A DNA stretch of 64,000 bases from Notospermus geniculatus. Taxonomy: Eukaryota; Nemertea; Pilidiophora; Heteronemertea; Lineidae. Both the position numbers and the translations under genes were made by a program. The stretch spans positions 93,352 to 157,351 of the forward strand of contig NMRB01000798.1 in the NCBI GenBank assembly GCA_002633025.1, written 5' to 3'. Below are positions 26,073 through 38,790 of the stretch, piece after piece (position 1 is the first letter of the stretch; each line of letters opens with the position of its first letter). Under the pieces are notes generated by a model that saw nothing but the letters and a program-made list of their open reading frames with translations, did not search any database and was not told where the DNA came from.

Positions 26073-29000
26073 TTCTGAGCTAAAGGCACTGATGAGGCAT
26101 TCTGGTCAGACAAAAGTTGTAACATATGCTGAGCACAGTCATATGATTTTGCAAGTTTTCTTCAAAAATTTGATTGGTTACGTAGCCTGCCAATGATAGA
26201 CAAACCAGGAATCCAAAAAAAGCTTCTTGAGCCAGTGCACATTCCTTGGGTTCGATACTTTGATCGCATAATTGCTGACAACCAAGGAGGCCAGAAAAAA
26301 ACAGCCTTTTTTGACAGGAAGTCATGATTTGGTTTAGAAAGGAACGTTATTGGAGAATAGCGGAAAAGTAAACGGAGACACTTATATTGGGCACGGGTAA
26401 ATAGAAAGAAAAAATATAAAGGTTACAGTCGTTCAGGCTCGAGAACGACGGCATTTTTTTAGAGTAGATGATTTTCTCCAAGTTGAGTGCCCTTTGATGA
26501 CTTGGAAGTGATGGGTTTTTTTTCTTTTTTTCCGAATCTCGTTGCTCAGTAATACGATGTGAAATGGCAATCTCTCTTGTTTTTGTAACCAGCTAATGTG
26601 ACCCTGGGATTTCTCAACATTCCTAATCCATGTGACAGAGTGCTCAGGGGCTCAAGGTGGCCGGCTCATTTTTTATGAGCCCTGCTTCCATGTCAGAGAC
26701 TGCTTAGAGTACATTGTACAACGTAGTTAGTTGAGGAGTCTTGCACAGAGGTGATTCCCATGCAGCAGGTCTTCCGCACCAGAATAATTACTATGATACC
26801 GAGACCTCCATAATAGTACAGTCATGAAGATGTAGGCCCCTAACAACCTTTCCAATGAGCAGCTCACTGAGTTTTCTCATAGAAATGTTTCTGGGGAACC
26901 CAAGGAAAGCCCAATAAGATTTCACTCCCTGACTGAGCCCCCTCCCCAACCAGCAAACAACACAAATTACTCAGCTAAATGTTGAACCGAAGCCTCTTGA
27001 ACACAAATCTTGTCCTGTACCACTTCACCACCATGTTTCATTGTGTCCGCCTGTCAGCCATTGACAAGTAATTATTTCGTGATATTCACCTATTAAACTA
27101 ATATTTTCATGATTTCCCTCATCAAACAACTTCCTAACTCACACAGCCCTGGAGGTGCCATGAAAACAAACTGAACCAAGAGGGGAAAATGATGCTTTTT
27201 TATGCACCAACTGCCAGGTGAGTGACCTCCATGCAGAGGGAGCATTATGATGCAAATTATGCCTGGAGACTGAGATCCGAGCATAATTCACGGTATGGCG
27301 TACTGCCTTGTGATGGATTTGAATTTCACAATAAAAATTTGAGATAATTTCTGCAGTTGTTCACCTCAAGCTCGGTACAGTTGCCGATGATTATTTGGTA
27401 TAATATTCTAAACAAAGAATTAACAATCGTATTCGTTTACCAACGACTTCTGTTCTGGGGTGTCATGGGAACGAAATAAACAAACATCAATTTCAGTGAA
27501 ACGGATCTTGAATTGAATAAGCAGATGATGAACGAAGCTGAATCCCATTCAGAATATCCGAGTCAACATAGGCTTGATTCGTGAACTCGGCACATCAAAT
27601 CCTCCCAAAATATCCAAACATCATTGACAAGCAGACGACCTGCAGGGACTGTCTGGTGCAGGACTTCAGCAGATGGAATCTCGCCGCCATATTGGACACT
27701 TTACGCTATCAAGTTGCAATCCCCGGGGTCACTGAAGACAAACTCTGAAGACCTGTACCCTTGGGTCTGGCATCCTCTTTTGATGCCCTTCCAAGTCCCT
27801 GATATTGTTTGGCTGAGGTTTAATCCCGAGGTGTTTGTGCATGCACCAATAATGACAGGGGGTCTTGTTGGTGGCGTTGTTATCTTTACCCGAGTCGTGA
27901 TTACTGTTGTCTTTGGTCATTCAGGCATCATGGGAAAGTGTCACGAGTGACAGGTACCAGTTAGAGGATGGGCAAGGGCCAGGGATGGGACTGGGAGGGG
28001 TCAAAATAGGCCCCAGGGTAGTGTTGAATGGATCATTAATTGAGCAGAAAATGTGTGAAACTTTCTCTTCAGTCTCATCTTATCAGACCACAATCTCATT
28101 AAATTAACCCTTTTCGAAAAGATGGTGACGCTTGCCACAGAACATGGGCAGCAATCATAGATGGAGCCAAAACGATGCCTACCATGGCACTTCTTTCAGC
28201 TGCAATGTGTATCACTGCTTTACTAAGTCAAGACCACTTCACCTCCACCCACATCAGGCAAGCCTTCTAACAAATATGAAAGCAAAGATTAAGGTACAGA
28301 ATCAGACATCGAAACAAGAGGGAATTGGACTGGATTCCCAAAGCAGCCTAAGAAATCAGCCTAAAATCAAAGATAAAACCTTTGAGAAAAGAAATCTGCA
28401 TGGCGTCTAACTTCTTACTTGAAATTCAACTCCCCAATCCCACCTACCTGTCCCTGATATTAAAGCTCATTAAATCCAGCAAAGATGCAATTATAATATT
28501 AGCGAGACATATGCGAAGTAATTCGACATCGAGTTACGTGAGGGAAGAAAGCCTGGAGGACATGAGAATGAACGAGTTGAAATAAGTGAAATAATTACCG
28601 AGTGACCGAGACAAGCGTTGAAACACTTCAAATTGAATTTTCTTCAATTTCTGGCTTTAGGTAATCTCTTGGGTGTTGTGGAGGCATTTAAAGGGGGCAT
28701 CAACCAGGAGTTTTGTTAAGTGACCACTGATATTTTGTATTGGCCAGATCATCTGGTTAGGGCAGGCAGGAGGAGTGTGTGATAGTTTTAAGTTTTCTAA
28801 ACCTCTGGCACCCTGGCAACAGACAGGAGAGGAACTGAGGTTCTTTCCATACATACGTGTATTTTCCCGCTGCCAAAGGATTCTTCGGGTCTACAACAGA
28901 CTACGAAAAGGTGACATCAAGTAGGGTGTTGGAGGTTTTTGCACGAGCGCTAAATACTCATACGCCTATATGACCAAAGGTAGCGCCACTGACCTCTTGG

Positions 29001-30250
29001 CTGTTAACCTTCTCTTGAAGAAGGTGGACATTGGACTCTAACTGGTTAGGTTGTACTGCATGATTAACATTATAGATTATTGATTGACCGGGTATCTATC
29101 AGCCGTAAGCAAGGCCGCAACTTAGGTACATCCCAGACTCGGGCAAAGAGATAATTACGATAATTAAGTGAATAACAGTTAATTAGTCAACATGCAACGT
29201 AATTATAGCGAGATAAGTCTTTGCTGGTGGGGGGATGGCAGTCCGTGGGGAGAAGTACCAGGTAATGGCGGTAATAGCCCTAATTATGATGTTGCGTGGT
29301 TTGAAGATGAAGGTGTTGACGTCCGCAGGGATGTTGAATCATTGGTCCATATGGCGGGGATCAAGTCAGCAGTGGTGATTTTTGAATATTATGGTAGTGA
29401 GATCATGAAAATTGAGCATCGAGTTGAATGAGGCAGTAAATACGGGGAAGCGCAGCCTCCACTACCGCTGTTTTTAGAATATGATGAAACCTGAACAGCC
29501 CAAGTAGCAGGACATGACTTAGCGACAACGGCACATGGTGTACATAATGCTTGTCTTTACAGACACATGTACTCGCACGAACAGCGCAGGTCAGGGCTGG
29601 GAGTTGAAACTCTAGCTTGAAAGACCCTGACAGACTGTCACATTTTGGTGCTACACAGACTGAGAAACAGAGTGGCTATTCTGATCAAATGCCACGGCCA
29701 AGTCTCAGCCTCGTGGAGCCAGGGTGGGCGTTCGTCTCCGTTCCTCATCTGAAGGAGAAGCTCCCTCACGTCCGTGCCAGAAAGACGCGAAAATACTCTC
29801 CGCACACTGAAGTAGGGGTTTGGAGTTAAGATCTACTTTATGTTCGGCAGAGAAGAGGTACTCAAGGCCACTTCCAAATGGACAATGGCCGCCTCAAGAG
29901 GGCCGATAAATATCAAGAAAAGACATGCAAGGTTGAGGTATCGATTGACGGCCACTGTGGGTAGGTACGACTGGCCCGAGTTGGATTCAGCAAAGCCAGA
30001 CAAATAAAGGGTTAACTTCGTTGAGAGGAATGACCTACCAGACGATTTAGTTCAAACGTAGGCGTACTTTTTGAACGGCCAGGTCAGGTCAGTGGTTACA
30101 GGGTCAAGAAGGGCAAGTGTCTGCTACAGCAGCAACCGGTGCTCCTTCCTGCCGACAAACTTTCGTCTAGGCCTTCAGTTCAGTTGCACTGAAGAGGACA
30201 GGTTTCATAACAGGGCACTGCTGACGCAACCAACATCGGAGGAGATGAGG
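26073..30250. other. no supported gene
   Basis: Several frames of 60-108 codons (for example 27624-27950 plus) have no splice support or domain. Near 30090-30190 two plus frames are both coding-like, one including LLQQQPVLLPADKLSSRP. This is probably the 5' side of the locus duplicated just downstream, but no exon edges can be fixed. Confidence 0.35.
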
Positions 30251-30829
30251 AGTCTGTGCCACAGCGAACTCTGAAGGAGGAGGTGATGAGCAAACCCCTG
30301 AACACATCCAACAGACCTGTCACTGATGACCTCATCAGCAATTCTGGCTGGATTCAACCAGCCTGAAGACAAAGGTGTGGGAAACAGCGGAGGATCTTCC
30401 TCATATGGCACGTTTTGTCGAACCCCAAGATTTATGAGTTTGACGGTCACTACCGAACCCAGAAGAAGAATTCAGCCGAGTGCAGTCTTCCTTCGTGTTC
30501 ACTCCCACAGATTACCATTCAGATGGGTTAATCCCTCACTTTCTTCGTAATCTCACTGGTCGGTTTGTCAATGACGATGACCAATTACCAAGATTGTTAA
30601 TTAGCAATTCCTCTCGAATTAATTGCTGCTAACGACCCTGGTTTAAGACCCGCCGAAGTATCCATTGTCTCTGAGAGCGGCTGGGATCATGACAGGTGTT
30701 TAGAACATGAATCCAGTGAACTAACAGAGCATAACGTTTGTTGATAGCTCCCTTAACCCTTCGAAATTGGAAGCAGGAGGAAGAAGTTTCCAAATTTGGC
30801 ATTTTAAACATATTTTTCTACATTTTCAG

Positions 30830-30974
30830 GATTATTAACTGCCAGTTAGTCTCATTCCTGATAGACATAGAATTTCATGTGGCAATGAGCACCAGTGAAG
30901 ACTTCAAAACATCTACTGCAGGTCAGAACTCACTGAAGACGGTAGTAGTCAGGGGTCTCCCTTCAATCCGATGA
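30830..30974 (+). CDS. candidate 3' exon (block copy 1)
   Basis: A strong acceptor (TATTTTTCTACATTTTCAG) is followed by one carried-over base and 47 codons to TGA. The exon begins IINCQLVSFLIDIEFHVAMS and continues with TSEDFKTSTAG. Copy 2 (32251-32392) keeps the acceptor and frame, with I to F and V to L changes, and ends at nearly the same place despite small indels near the stop. A shorter exon ending before GTCAGA is possible. Family unknown. It would face the minus-strand exon at 31447-31626 tail to tail. Confidence 0.45.
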
Positions 30975-31446
30975 CTATCGACCCTTATGAAGAAAACAGC
31001 CCAAACCCAGCCTCCTTGCATGAAAATCTACGTGAGAGGAGATCTTTTCGGGGACGGAAACTCGGATAAAGCGTCAAATCCACCCAGGATTAGGCCAAGA
31101 TAATATCAAGAAAGAGGAGATCACAGGGCTGATCCCATTATTCTAAACCTCGGCACCCATCATGATGTCATCGAGTCCATAGTTCACGCCGTACGAACAA
31201 AGCCGCTCACCCGGCGCACAGCTCGCCCAAATCAAGCAAATGACATGTACAGCCTACTCATCCCCCCTCTTGAAGTTTACGATCAAAATAGCATTACCGT
31301 GTTCTGGCCAAGAGTGTTCTTCTAGAGTGTTGTGTACATCCTTTACGGGAAGTTGTTGGTCTGTCAAATGATGAGAGCGGTCCCACAAAAACACGACAGT
31401 TGAACAAAACCGGACAATGGCACATTCATGTTAATTCGGGACCGTT

Positions 31447-31626
31447 CTATATTGTTGATTCTAGCAGGACATTGTCAGTCTCAAAAGCCGGGGACACAAA
31501 AATCTCGTCTTTGCCTTTCATCTTGATAAAAGGAGAAGAACCACCCGGGTAATTTAGGACAATAGATTCTTGGTGACTGGGACGCGGTGTATTTAGGGTG
31601 CATAAGCCGCAGAGTGCGGTCAAAAC
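31447..31626 (-). CDS. candidate 3' exon, minus strand (block copy 1)
   Basis: On the minus strand a strong acceptor (TTTCTTGCCTATTTTTGGGTCAG) opens in phase 0 into 59 codons and a TAG. It includes CTLNTPRPSHQESIVLNYPG and IKMKGKDEIFVSPAFETDN. Copy 2 (32866-33045) is the same throughout. It may be the last exon of the minus-strand gene at 35.5-53.5 kb, but the link is not proven because the exon at 35528 leaves one base over and an intervening exon would be needed. No known domain. Confidence 0.4.
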   Translation of the reverse strand, partial: VLTALCGLCTLNTPRPSHQESIVLNYPGGSSPFIKMKGKDEIFVSPAFETDNVLLESTI

Positions 31627-31670
31627 CTGACCCAAAAATAGGCAAGAAATATTATGAGGACAGTACCATC

Positions 31671-31671
31671 N
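31671..31671. other. single N at the junction of duplicated blocks
   Basis: One undetermined base separates the end of block copy 1 from the start of copy 2. See the matching cases at 58188 and 61630. Confidence 0.95.
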
Positions 31672-32250
31672 AGTCTGTGCCACAGCAAACTCTGAAGGAG
31701 GAGGTGATGAGCAAACCCCTGAACACATCCAACAGACCTGTCACTGATGACCTCATCAGCAATTCTGGCTGGATTCAACGACCCTGAAGACAAAGGTGTG
31801 GGGAACAGCGAAGGATCTTCCTCATATGGCACGTTTTGTCGAACCCCAAGATTTATGAGTTTGACAGTCACTACCGAACCCAGAAGAAGAATTCAGCGGA
31901 GTGCAGTCTTCCTTCGTGTTCACTCCCACAGATTACCATTTAGATGGGTTAATCCCTCACTTTCTTCGTAATCTCACTGGTCGGTTTGTCAATGACGATG
32001 ACCAATTACCAAGATTGTTAATTAGCGATTCCTCTCAAATTAATTGCTGCTAACGACCCTGGTTTAAGACCTGCCGAAGTATCCATTGTCTCTGAGAGCG
32101 GCTGGGATCATGACAGGTGTTTAGAACATGAATCCAGTGAACTAACAGAGCATAACGTTTGTTGATGGCTCCCTTAACGCTTCGAAATTGGAAGCAGGAG
32201 GAAGAAGTTTCCAAATTTGGCATTTTAAACATATTTTTCTACATTTTCAG

Positions 32251-32392
32251 GATTTTTAACTGCCAGTTAGTCTCATTCCTGATAGACATAGAATTTCATT
32301 TGGCAATGAGCACCAGTGAAGACTTCAAAACATCTACTGCAGGTCACAACGCACTGAAGACGGTAGTAGTCAGGGTTCCCCCTTTCCAATGA
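32251..32392 (+). CDS. candidate 3' exon (block copy 2)
   Basis: Counterpart of 30830-30974, with the same acceptor and phase. It reads IFNCQLVSFLIDIEFHLAMS, then continues to a TGA at 32390-32392 with a changed C-terminal end caused by small indels. Substitutions relative to copy 1 are mild. Confidence 0.4.
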
Positions 32393-32865
32393 CGATGGAC
32401 CCTTCACTATGAAGAAAACAGGCCAAACCCAGCCTCCTCGCATGAAAATCAATGTGAGAGGATCTTTTCGGGGACGGAAACTCGGATAAAGCGTCAAATC
32501 CACCCAGGATTAGGCCAAGATAATATCAAGAAAGAGGAGATCACAGGGCTGATCCCATTATTCTAAACCTCGGCACCCATCATGATGTCATCGAGTCCGT
32601 AGTTCACGCCGTACGAACAAAGCCGCTCACCCGGCGCACAGCTCGCCCAAATCAAGCAAATGACATGTACAGCCTACTCATCCCCCCTCTTGAAGTTTAC
32701 GATCAAAATAGCATTACCGTGTTCTGGCCAAGAGTGTTCTTCTAGAGTGTTGTGTACATCCTTTACGGAAAGTTGTTGGTCTGTCAAATGATGAGAGCGG
32801 TCCCACAAAACACGACAGTTGAACAAAACCGGACAATGGCACATTCATGTTAATTCGGGACCGTT

Positions 32866-33045
32866 CTATATTGTTGATTCTAGCAGGACATTGTCAGTCT
32901 CAAAAGCCGGGGACACAAAAATCTCGTCTTTGCCTTTCATCTTGATAAAAGGAGAAGAACCACCCGGGTAATTTAGGACAATAGATTCTTGGTGACTGGG
33001 ACGCGGTGTATTTAGGGTGCATAAGCCGCAGAGTGCGGTCAAAAC
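32866..33045 (-). CDS. candidate 3' exon, minus strand (block copy 2)
   Basis: Counterpart of 31447-31626 with identical translation, acceptor and stop. The lack of differences in this part fits either recent duplication or allelic copies. Confidence 0.4.
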   Translation of the reverse strand, partial: VLTALCGLCTLNTPRPSHQESIVLNYPGGSSPFIKMKGKDEIFVSPAFETDNVLLESTI

Positions 33046-33089
33046 CTGACCCAAAAATAGGCAAGAAATATTATGAGGACAGTACCATC

Positions 33090-35527
33090 GAAATTCCTTG
33101 ATTTTTGACAAAAGATTTGCAGACCTAGGCAACGAGTAATCTGTGAACAATAGAGAAGAGAGAAGTGAGTACTGAAGTCTTATTTGATGAGTCCCGCCTG
33201 CCCACCGACAGTCAACGGTATGACAACAGTGTACTCAGTTGGACAAACAGACCCGCCGCGCCCAGCAGGTGACCACAACAAAATGAACAGACAGAGAGAG
33301 AAAGACCCCAATGAGACAGAATGCAATGCATGCATTTACCTAACGTCAGAGTTTGACTTTGGGTGGGTCTCTACTGCGATTATGGCAACTAAATTATACA
33401 AACATGGTGTATTTACCAACTCTGCAATGATTTTTATATTAAACTTAGAATCCGTGGACTATCATTGGTCTGGGGACACCAAGTGTTCTCTGGGGGGAGT
33501 ATGAGTGGTTTAGGTGTTGAGAGAAGTTGAGTGCTCATTAACTGATTTTGGATTCGTCATGGATTAATGTGTGGAGAATGAAATACCCAAAGTTCACCAA
33601 TGGCCTTTCATTGTTTTAAAAACTCAATGCAGTGCACTTAATTTGGGCTTGTAAACACTTCGTGGTTTACCATTTTTGATCAAGAAAAACACATTTTTTC
33701 TAAGTAAATAATCCAACATTTCTGCACCCACTTGACTGAGAGGAAACATTTCTCACAGATCTAATGAACTGATGATGAGCCATCAAAGCCACCAGTCTCG
33801 TGTCCGTAACCTGAGAAGCCATCTATTGATAGAAAACGACACTGAAGATGACGGAGAACAATACCAGCAGCCACGAGCACCTCAGCAGTAAGGAAGTAGT
33901 GAGGATGAAATGGTGACAGACCACCTCTCCTTGCTCCTGAGTACAGAGGACAAAGATGGACATGAAAACTTTTGGGAGTAACACTAGAATATTTCAGTCC
34001 TTTCCCTGTGTAGGCCACAGCCCAGTCAATAGCAAAGCAAATTTGATAAGCTACAGCAATCAGCAAACTCTCTGACTTGCATTTCGCATCTGGTGTGCTG
34101 TTTCCTTCTGATTATAACAAGGGATTCCACTATTCTGCAAAAAAATCAAACCATGGCTCCAACAAGGTGTCTTCCCAATTCTACCTTTACCTATTTGCCC
34201 TCCAATGGTTGGGATTAGGGTTGGTTTGGAGTTTGTATTTAGCAGGAACTGGGAAAGGGAAAAATGGTAATCCATCCAAAGCATCATAAACCATCACATT
34301 ATGAAGTCATCAAAAACTGCTTTGCAAACTTCAGGTTGAAGGAAATGTGAGGAAGGTGACATTTCAATGTAAATACGCGTAAATGGTCGAGTCGAAGAAT
34401 CGTGAGAATATTTGTGTCTACTACAGCTTGTTCACTACACTTGGAACATTTTTTCTTTCTTGATCTCTGTTGCAACTTTGGTTGGAGTCTCCGTGGCTGA
34501 CAAGGGTCAACATTTCCACCTGAAACCAGGTGAAAACCTGAAAAGAAAATACACAGAAATATGGTACGCCCCAGTTAGACTGGCACTGGCGCAAACAAAC
34601 AAAAATCATCAACATGCCTGCCAAATAAACAAAAGACAACACATTAATGGGACCAGTATGAACAGATCACACTCAACATGGCTCCCATCTTTTGTTCTAC
34701 AAACAAATGTTCTAAACACCGGATTAAACTTACCCAGTTTTCTTGCAACCCGCTATTTTCCCAATGTCAGCACAAAGACAGATGCCTTGAAAATGTTGAC
34801 AACCTGACGCCCCCTCGTGGGTCGGAAAAAGAATCATAAGTAACTTCACAAAAGTGTCACTTCAAATTCCAGGTCCCATAATTCTGGACAGAATGATGTA
34901 AGGATGATGTTACATGAGGTCCACAAAAGATGGTGAAGTGAAAGACGAACAGCGAAGCTGAGGGAGAGATAACTTTCCACTTTCCAGATATTTCACGACT
35001 GCAGTCCTTGAGTTGTTGAAACCGACAAGGTGAGCAAGCTAGAGGTCAGGGAAGTACGACAATGGAGAGGGAAGAAAAGAAACGGCAATCAGGATGAAAC
35101 CTTGCCATGGAAATCCCCTCCACATCCTACAAGAAAGATTTCTCAATATTTTCTTCCTGTATCAAACAGATGCATTTTATATCTCTGAGTAGGGCAGGAT
35201 CATGTGACAAACTTGAAGGAAAAATCTACTTAATGTATTAACGACCACTTATGTATCTATGTTGCTGTAATTCTAAAGTTACACATTTTTGTCTGTATGT
35301 TTTTGTTGGTACAGAATTTGATGATACATAAATTTGATTTCAAACATTTTACCATAAAAGTGTAGCCTCACCATCATAAGAATTCATTCACCAAGTGCTA
35401 AATATCTCAGGTTACAGATAGTCTCGCAGGAGGAGTATTAAGGCTATCCATTGCTGGATACCTGACAAATGACCTGGGGGGACAGGATTCAGGATGGCTC
35501 CCGTCACATACGTGTCATTAAACTCAC
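33090..35527. other. probable intron/UTR space with ambiguous frames
   Basis: The minus-strand frame 33761-34066 is coding-like. It includes two possible acceptors in phase with the donor at 35527 (before GGAAAGG near 34013 and before GAGCAAGG near 33950). From the second acceptor another frame gives a hydrophobic run (LLLRCSWLLVLFSVIFSVVF). The conflict between frames prevents a call. Plus-strand frames at 33184-33504 and 34412-34807 have no support. Confidence 0.3.
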
Positions 35528-35604
35528 CACTCATTTCCTTTACCTCAATACTAATCTGGATCATGCCAATAGGATATAATCCAACCTTCTTCCACAGCAT
35601 TCGC
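35528..35604 (-). CDS. exon 4 of an unidentified minus-strand gene
   Basis: It encodes RMLWKKVGLYPIGMIQISIE plus VKEMS, with a carried-in G and a carried-out G, and is followed by the donor GTGAGT. Its one-base entry exactly completes the two bases (TG) left by the exon at 35991-36224, giving ...NVEW then RMLW. The weak point is the acceptor (AATTTCACAAG), which lacks a good pyrimidine tract. No domain is recognised. The alternating hydrophobic pattern suggests beta strands. Confidence 0.45.
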
Positions 35605-35990
35605 CTTGTGAAATTTTTGATGTGTATGGATGTTTGAGCCAATTATTGCCTACCAAAGAAGTCATGACTTGCAGGGACATCATCCAGAGACTAACTGTTT
35701 CCAGACTTATCTCCAGCTCAGGAGTTACCCATGCGACAGACAAAAACCCAAAGGAGCTCAGCATGATGGACATCATGTCAATATAGGAAGGCCTACCCTG
35801 TTCTTGAGGGAATGATCAGGTTGAGTTCATTGGGTATTATGTTGGCTTCGACATCCTTCCCAAACAATGCGTGCCATCAGTGTATAGTCCCTTTAACATC
35901 CTTATTATCTATGTTTTATTAATGGTTCAACATCCTTCCCTAATCATCCGCTTGAGGAAGTCATGGAGTGATGAAAATACAAAAACTTAC

Positions 35991-36224
35991 CACTCGACAT
36001 TCTTAACGACTTTTGTTTTAATTGCTTGAATTAATTGAAAGCTTGATTGAGGAATGATGTCATTGAGATCCAATGGTCGTGTTGTTGTGAGTTTATAGCG
36101 TTGTTTTTCCTGTGTAGTGAAAGCGAAAGAAGCGACAACATCATGAGCTGAAATGGTGAAGCTTCGCAGAGGGAATGCAGTGTTCAGAGGACATGGACAA
36201 TCTATCAAAAGGATGGAATCTCGA
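35991..36224 (-). CDS. exon 3 of an unidentified minus-strand gene
   Basis: The acceptor GCTATTGTTTGATTCCTAG and the donor GTG/GTAAGTTTTT enclose 234 bases (one base, 77 codons, two bases). The peptide includes LLIDCPCPLNTAFPLRSF near its start and HDVVASFAFTTQEKQRYKL in the middle, then PLDLNDIIPQSSFQLIQAI. Unspliced, the frame hits TAA inside the donor itself, which supports the exon edge. Entry phase matches the exon at 43819-44036. The mix of beta-like strands and no low complexity looks like a folded domain, but I cannot name it. Confidence 0.6.
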
Positions 36225-36278
36225 CTAGGAATCAAACAATAGCCAAAGATATCAGCCCAAAACTGATTTTGAAGATGG

Positions 36279-36370
36279 GGATTTGGCCTAGTGGTTAAGG
36301 CGTGCTGCCCCTTAGTGCTGGCGATTGATGCCTAATGCGAGGGTCCGTGGGTTTGAATCTGGTAGGAAGC
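36279..36370 (+). mobile_element. tRNA-derived SINE head
   Basis: TGGCCTAGTGGTTAAGG resembles a pol III A box, and GGTTTGAATCT about 55 bases later resembles a B box with two mismatches. Spacing and the long variable region recall Leu/Ser-type tRNAs. The acceptor stem does not pair, so this is a SINE or tRNA relic and not a working tRNA. It lies in the intron just upstream of exon 35991-36224. Confidence 0.6.
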
Positions 36371-38456
36371 AATGTCTTTCACCTACCCGATTTCTAATTC
36401 ATATTCTAGCCCACAACTTCCAACCACACTGCACTCCCCTAAGAACAGATTTTGCATAAGTTGGTCCTATGATGGCCAACAAATGGTGTTACAAATTGGC
36501 GAGGTATTTCTGGTTAGCTAGATTTGATACACCAGGGATCAAAAGTATTGAACATCGAGATCTTGGAGGGTTTGTTGGTACAAATCTTGCTCAGGTTCTA
36601 AGACATCAGCAGAAAGCTTCTCACAACTCCACAAATATTTCAAATCAGCAGATTTCAAATTTGAGTTAGAAATCCTCCGTTATCTCGACGATGCCTGATA
36701 GCGGCTGATTAAGACATGTTCGCATCTTGATAACGCTGAGAAAATGCGCTCGTCAGGGCCTCCCCACCGATTTCTAAATCCGTGCAGCATCCGACTTCTA
36801 AGATCACCAAGAACCAACCAGCCAATCTAATCATAGACTGGCGGGAGACAATACATCCTCACCAACCTCACCCTAGGACACATACAATGATATACCCTAT
36901 AGACCGGCCGACTAAATACCTTATCAGTGGAACATTTTTTCCCTCACCAGTGAACAGTACAGCATGGGCCGACTACCTGAGATCCTTGAGATCTTGAGTT
37001 TCTACCTTTGAATCACTTAATAAAACCCAAATTACAAAATTGTAATCGCATTTGAACTTGTGGGAAACTGAAAATTGGATTAATTGTATCCAGCATTTAG
37101 AATGTTGTTTCAATTTATTCAATTTCAGCTGAATTTCTTGCGTGAAATATTCAGGTTCTTCACAAAAAATGGTAGGAAAAAAGAGATGTGCAGAATTATG
37201 TGAGCAGGTTGAGCGAGTCCATGTCCAATGATGTGGTATCGAGTTACAACGAAGGCAAGAGTTGAGATCTGTCCTTCATGACTCAGAAATGGGACCAAAG
37301 AAAGTTTCTTGAGGGGAATAGGGAAGCAATACCACCAACAACTAGTGACAGAGGGTACAGACATGACAAAGAGTTGGAACCACCCTCATGTTACTGTAGC
37401 CTGTGCCCCACAGAGGGCAAGTGTAGTTTGTAATCATATAACTGATACTAATGGGTTAACAATGATTGAAATTAACATGTCGAGACACTTATGGGCCTAG
37501 ACACATCAGGAAGTCAAGCACATTGGCCAGTATTTGAAAATCAATTCACACCATCATAGGCCCTAACATCCTGCTCCACTCCATCAGGCAGATTCTCTCA
37601 GCATGCAACATGTTGGGGTACATGTAGGTGAGAACAATTTGGACCACCCTGTATATATATGGAAAGGCATAAATGCAAAAGCGGGAAGAGAAAGCGTTCC
37701 CTTTTTGTGTAACAACGATGGCCGTGAAGTAAGAAAGGTTAATGGGCCTAAATCTGATAAACTCATGAAGCTGATTCCTCCTAATCTGTCACAACCTCCT
37801 TGATTTGATAGTTATTTCGCTATCTTTGCGTCTGTACATGTGGGTCAGCATCATGTGACCACCTACCAGACAGTGACCCAGTCACGTCTAACTAATAAAA
37901 TCAAAAGCAACGTTGCCTTAGAGTTTAATTCAGTAACAGCGGGAATCCAATGAAAACAACAAAGCTGAAATGTCATATATCTCTGAACTTGTGAACTAAA
38001 CTCCAGCTGTTATGAATTACCATACCACCCTCATGATGACACAATCTATCGGCAGACCTCTGTCTTGACATGGGTGACAACACCCGCTGAGAGAGCCTAA
38101 ATCTTCATTTTGGAATTGGCAATTTTTCTGGCATCCAAAAGTTGAGTGTTTATACGAACTCCAGGCAGTGACTGTGGCGTTGACCTTGTCCCCAAGGGGT
38201 CTGAACTAAGCGATAAAGGGATCCTAGTCGCAACATACTTCAAAGGCGGTGACGACTGACCTTTGACTTGGAATTAAGAGACAAATCCTTTGTCTGAGCG
38301 GAATATTTTTGGACATCAGTTTCTCCAAAAAAGTGCTTATTTACTTATCATTTGTTGTCAAAACATTGTAATGCTGTGACTTATTCTTTGATTCCTGGCC
38401 GCCATCCACCGACTTCAACTGTGGTCTTAATAGTTATGTCCCGCTACTTTCTTCTT
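36371..38456. other. intronic stretch of the minus-strand gene, nothing called
   Basis: Unique sequence with short frames on both strands (for example 37125-37364 minus and 37603-37803 plus), no splice-paired exon. It would be intronic in the model joining 43.8 kb to 36.2 kb. Confidence 0.4.
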
Positions 38457-38790
38457 GGCTGATCAGCCACCGGCCAGTAAGGATGGCTGTTGACGTATTA
38501 GTCCATCGGTGTTGGTTCATCTGGCAGCAAAGCGTCCATCGATAGGCAACAACTGGAGCGCCAGTACTCTATATAGAAGTCCAACTCCTTTCTTTGGTAG
38601 TTGTAATAACCTGGACACTTGAGTGTTGTTGCATCCTGGCTGCAGGGTTTCTTATACCATTTCTTTCACCATCCACAGGCTAAAACTGGAACGCCAGTAC
38701 TCCGGAAGTCCAGCTCCTCTCTTTGGTAGATCAGCCACTGGTAAGTAAGACTGTTGACATATCAGTCCCATGGGTGTTGGTTCATCAACC
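38457..38790. repeat. diverged local duplication
   Basis: Two diverged copies share GCCAGTACTC, AAGTCCA(A/G)CTCCT, CTCTTTGGTAG, GATCAGCCAC and GTGTTGGTTCATC, at 38457-38602 and 38675-38790. The order is partly shifted, consistent with an old tandem duplication plus indels. Confidence 0.6.

Larger units (their letters stand above)
30251..31670. repeat. 1.42-kb duplicated block, copy 1
   Basis: This block recurs at 31672-33089 with very high identity (offset about 1421). Differences are scattered single bases and 1-2-base indels. The first shared bases are AGTCTGTGCCACAGC. The copy ends at CAGTACCATC, directly against a single N at 31671. The second copy ends at the same ten bases and then runs into unique sequence. 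It holds one plus and one minus exon candidate. Confidence 0.95.
31672..33089. repeat. 1.42-kb duplicated block, copy 2
   Basis: Near-identical to 30251-31670. It runs out of similarity after CAGTACCATC at 33089, exactly where copy 1 meets the N. Either a recent tandem duplication or two alleles laid end to end by the assembler. Confidence 0.95.

Noticed and set aside
33761-34066. Next exon of the minus-strand gene
   Set aside because: Two different acceptors and two different frames are plausible, one with a hydrophobic run; no donor decides between them.
36279-36370. tRNA gene
   Set aside because: A and B boxes are recognisable but degenerate and the acceptor stem does not pair; a SINE head or relic.
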